A stretch of 64,000 bases of DNA from NCBI RefSeq assembly GCF_002494345.1, contig NZ_NXNI01000001.1, positions 1,612,001 to 1,676,000 of the forward strand. The letters run 5' to 3'. Below are positions 61,854-64,000 of the stretch, in pieces. This DNA comes from Natrinema ejinorense. GTDB lineage: Archaea > Halobacteriota > Halobacteria > Halobacteriales > Natrialbaceae. Numbering within the stretch: the stretch's first letter is position 1; each line of letters opens with the position of its first letter. The notes under the pieces were generated by a model. It saw nothing but the letters and a program-made list of their open reading frames with translations. It was not told the DNA's origin and did not search any database. A program made the position numbers and the translations under genes.

Positions 61854-62762
61854 ATGGAGCCACTCGAGCGGTATCGACCGATCGTCGACGATTTCGACGC
61901 CTTCCTCGCGGCCTGCGAGCGGCCGCTGGGCAACGCCGTGCGCGTGAACACGATCAAGGTCTCGGTCGAGCGGACGCTCGAGGCCCTCGCCGAAGAGGGC
62001 GTCGGCTACGAGCAAGCCGACTGGAACCCCCGCGTGTTGGACCTCGAGACCGATTCGCCGGGATCGACGTGGACCTCCTTCCACGGCTTTACCCACGGCC
62101 AGGAGGAGGTATCGGCGGTGCCGCCGGTCGTCCTCGATCCCGAGCCCGGCGAACGGGTCTGGGACTGCTGTGCCGCGCCCGGCGGGAAGGCGACCCAGAT
62201 CGCCGCGCTGATGGACGACCGCGGAACCGTCGTCGCGAACGACAACAACCTCGGCCGGATCTCGGCGCTGCGGTTCAACGCCGAACGACTCGGCGCGACC
62301 AGCCTCGCGGTGACGAACGCCGACGCGCGCAACTACTCGCTCGAGCGCTTCGACTTCGACGCGTTCGACCGGACGCTCGTCGACGCGCCCTGTTCCTGCG
62401 AGGGGACGATCCGGAAGAACCCCGACGCGCTGGACAACTGGTCGGAGGGCCACATCTCCTCCGTCGCGGGCATCCAAAAGGGGATCATCCGGCGGGCGAT
62501 CCAGGCCACTCGCGAGGGCGGGACCGTCGTCTACTCGACGTGTACCTTCGCCCCCGAGGAGAACGAGGCCGTCGTCCAGCACGCGCTCGAGGAGGAGGAC
62601 TGCCGCGTCGTCGACTTCGATCTCGGGCTCGAGCACTCGCCGGGAGTGACCGAGTGGGAGGGCGAGCGCTTCGACTCGAGTCTCGAGCAGGCGGCCCGGA
62701 TCTATCCCCACCAGAACGATACCGGCGGCTTCTTCGTGGCGAAACTGGAGGTGACCGCGTGA
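61854..62762 (+). CDS. RsmB/NOP2-type m5C RNA methyltransferase
   Basis: From the ATG at 61854 the protein has 302 residues. Motif I is VWDCCAAPGGKATQI, motif IV DAPCSCEGTIRKNPD, and motif VI STCTFAPEENE. The two cysteines (PC and TC) are those used for C5 methylation of cytosine. The substrate could be rRNA or tRNA. It lacks a PUA domain but is coupled to the next gene. Confidence 0.9.
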   Translation: MEPLERYRPIVDDFDAFLAACERPLGNAVRVNTIKVSVERTLEALAEEGVGYEQADWNPRVLDLETDSPGSTWTSFHGFTHGQEEVSAVPPVVLDPEPGERVWDCCAAPGGKATQIAALMDDRGTVVANDNNLGRISALRFNAERLGATSLAVTNADARNYSLERFDFDAFDRTLVDAPCSCEGTIRKNPDALDNWSEGHISSVAGIQKGIIRRAIQATREGGTVVYSTCTFAPEENEAVVQHALEEEDCRVVDFDLGLEHSPGVTEWEGERFDSSLEQAARIYPHQNDTGGFFVAKLEVTA

Positions 62763-63304
62763 TGAGCGAGGGCACCGACGCCACCGATCTCGCGGCAAAC
62801 GACGGCCAGCGGTTCGACCGACTGCCGGCCACGGAGTCCGAACGAACCGTCGCGGGACGGGCCACGCGCGAGGCGGTCGTCGACCTCTTTGCGGATCGGT
62901 TCGGGATTCCGCCCGCGACGTTCGACGAGTACACGTTCTGGGAGAAAGGCGCGGGCAAGATCTGGATCTACGGCGGCGAGGCCTCGACGCCGCTCGAGAT
63001 CGAAGCGATCGGCATGACCTGTCTGCGCACCCGCCAGGAACACTGGAAGCCCACGACGGACTTCGCCCAGCGGTTTGGCCGTCACGCGACCGAGTGCGTG
63101 ATCGACCTCGACCGCGAGGCGGCCCGGCGGTTCGCGAGCGGCGAGGACCAGGAACTCGCGTGGGACGGTGACTGGGGGTATCTCATCGCCGCGCAGACGG
63201 TCGCTGGCCGACTCGAGCCCCTCGGGGTCGGCCTCTACGTTCACGGCGAACTGCGCTCGATGGTCCCGAAGGGGCGACAGCGCGACCTCACGTCGTCCCG
63301 ATAA
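62762..63304 (+). CDS. DUF7122/PUA-like partner of the RNA methyltransferase
   Basis: The start overlaps the methyltransferase stop (TGATG). The 180-residue protein has FADRFGIPPATFDEYTFWEKGAGKIWIYGG, then AQRFGRHATECVIDLDREAA and GVGLYVHGELRSMVPKGRQRDL. It resembles the C-terminal RNA-binding half of NSUN/RsmF-like enzymes. I infer that it binds the RNA substrate for the neighbouring enzyme. Confidence 0.72.
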   Translation: MSEGTDATDLAANDGQRFDRLPATESERTVAGRATREAVVDLFADRFGIPPATFDEYTFWEKGAGKIWIYGGEASTPLEIEAIGMTCLRTRQEHWKPTTDFAQRFGRHATECVIDLDREAARRFASGEDQELAWDGDWGYLIAAQTVAGRLEPLGVGLYVHGELRSMVPKGRQRDLTSSR

Positions 63305-63501
63305 GCGCGTTCGATGCGGGTCGCATTCGTTGCCGTCGGCTCGTTCAACTAGTCGTCGCCCGGCTGCGATGGGGCAGCGAGGGGATCGCTTTATAACACC
63401 GGCAGACGTCCCAATGTCGCTCGAGGGGCCGCTATCGAACGGGCTGGCGGCTGCCTGACACGAGTCCGCCGGTATCGTGTGACCGGCGGGTGAACGACGA
63501 G
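63305..63501. other. Intergenic stretch
   Basis: About 200 bases between convergent genes. No gene is convincing; it should hold the two terminators. Confidence 0.3.
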
Positions 63502-64000
63502 TTAGCCTCGGCCGCCGGCCAACTGCTTTGCTTCCGGTCGCGTTCGCAATCTGAGCATCGCGACCGTCCCGATCAACGGGCCGATCGCCAGCGGGACGAA
63601 CGCCCACTGCCAGCCGACGGCGCGCTGGACGACGGGGAGCAACTGGATCGATCCGATGGTGATGCAGAAGCCGACTGCGGTCTGGAGCGTGAGCGCGGAG
63701 CCGACGTAGCTGTCGTCCGCGAGTTCGGAGACCGCCGCGGAGAACTGCGCGGAATCCGCGACGATGAAAAACCCCCAGACGAGCACGAAGGGCGTGATCA
63801 CGGCCAGCGACGAGCCGTAGACGACGCCCGCGAGCAGGCACGCGGTGCCCGAGAGGATCATCGACGCGCTGGTAACGAGCGATCGGCCCACCCGATCCGC
63901 GACCGAGCCGGCGAGCCACGCTCCGACGCCGCCGATCGCGATCGTCCCGAACGCCAGCAGTGCCGCTCGCCGCGCCGGGTCCGGCGTCCCGCTTGCCTCG
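63502..64000 (-). CDS. MFS transporter, C-terminal part (runs off right edge)
   Basis: The frame is open to the right edge and lacks its N-terminus. GAWLAGSVADRVGRSLVTSA is the MFS loop motif (G-x-x-x-D-R-x-G-R) between two helices. SLAVITPFVLVWGFFIVADSAQFSAAVSEL and AVGWQWAFVPLAIGPLIGTVAML are later membrane segments. The tail RTRPEAKQLAGGRG is cytoplasmic. Substrate is unknown. Confidence 0.85.
   Translation of the reverse strand, partial: EASGTPDPARRAALLAFGTIAIGGVGAWLAGSVADRVGRSLVTSASMILSGTACLLAGVVYGSSLAVITPFVLVWGFFIVADSAQFSAAVSELADDSYVGSALTLQTAVGFCITIGSIQLLPVVQRAVGWQWAFVPLAIGPLIGTVAMLRLRTRPEAKQLAGGRG

Overview
The window is haloarchaeal chromosomal DNA, most like the Natrialba/Natrinema/Haloterrigena group. 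Backbone genes are GC-rich with G/C third codon positions, frequent CTCGAG, and very acidic proteins. Archaeal markers are a TFB, an AglB/STT3-type membrane protein, PAC2 and NSUN-type RNA methyltransferase genes, and many leaderless or near-leaderless starts. No rRNA, tRNA or CRISPR array was found.

Layout. (1) 1-7.3 kb is a surface-polysaccharide or N-glycan locus: GT4 (cut by the left edge), GT-C-like membrane protein, GT2, SAM methyltransferase, Wzx-type flippase and an alkaline-phosphatase-superfamily 'sulfatase'. The 0.8-2.4 kb part is clearly AT-rich. (2) 7.3-10.9 kb is backbone: a small winged-helix regulator, a hypothetical protein and a large AglB/STT3 relative with a degenerate catalytic motif. 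(3) About 11.1-50.5 kb is accessory DNA that reads as an integrative conjugative element (ICE) with nested insertions. Its left arm (11.1-26.9 kb) has small operon genes, an RHH protein, an NrS-1-like primase-polymerase and a minus-strand type IV secretion block (VirB2-like pilin, surface protein, lipoprotein, VirB6/TrbL, VirB3/VirB4-N-like protein, VirB4). Beyond these lie a zinc ribbon, a SWIM protein, an element-encoded TFB, a HalOD1-like protein, an ArdC antirestriction protein and a TumE/TumA-type toxin-antitoxin pair with three palindromic operators. The middle (27-46 kb) is a cargo and scrap zone: two DUF234-type ATPases, a broken SF1 helicase divergent from an intact SF2 helicase, remnants of IS200/IS605 (PATE-like), IS630 and IS4 elements, an intact IS6, stress and transport genes, and structured repeats. 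The right arm is a 1289-aa TraD/VirD4/HerA-like ATPase. (4) 50.8-64 kb is backbone again: uppP, glmS-glmU (UDP-GlcNAc supply), an nnr-moaC-nitronate monooxygenase operon, acylphosphatase, PAC2, an m5C RNA methyltransferase with its partner, and an MFS gene cut by the right edge.

How it fits together. The polysaccharide genes, STT3-like protein, UppP and GlmS/GlmU would make, flip and recycle lipid-linked glycans on the cell surface. The ICE carries its own replication primase, transcription factor, antirestriction protein, pilus/secretion channel and DNA pump. The helicase/ATPase cargo looks like a partly decayed defence or genome-maintenance island. The most unusual signals are (a) two diverged copies of a GC-rich non-coding element at 34.7 and 44.1 kb whose closing helices differ by compensatory changes around a GGG/GGG internal loop, (b) three ATTGGT-N6-ACCAAT operators before the toxin-antitoxin pair, (c) an SF1 helicase broken by one amber codon and one frameshift, and (d) an 86-nt hairpin at 50.55 kb with a 5'-half relative at 60.53 kb.
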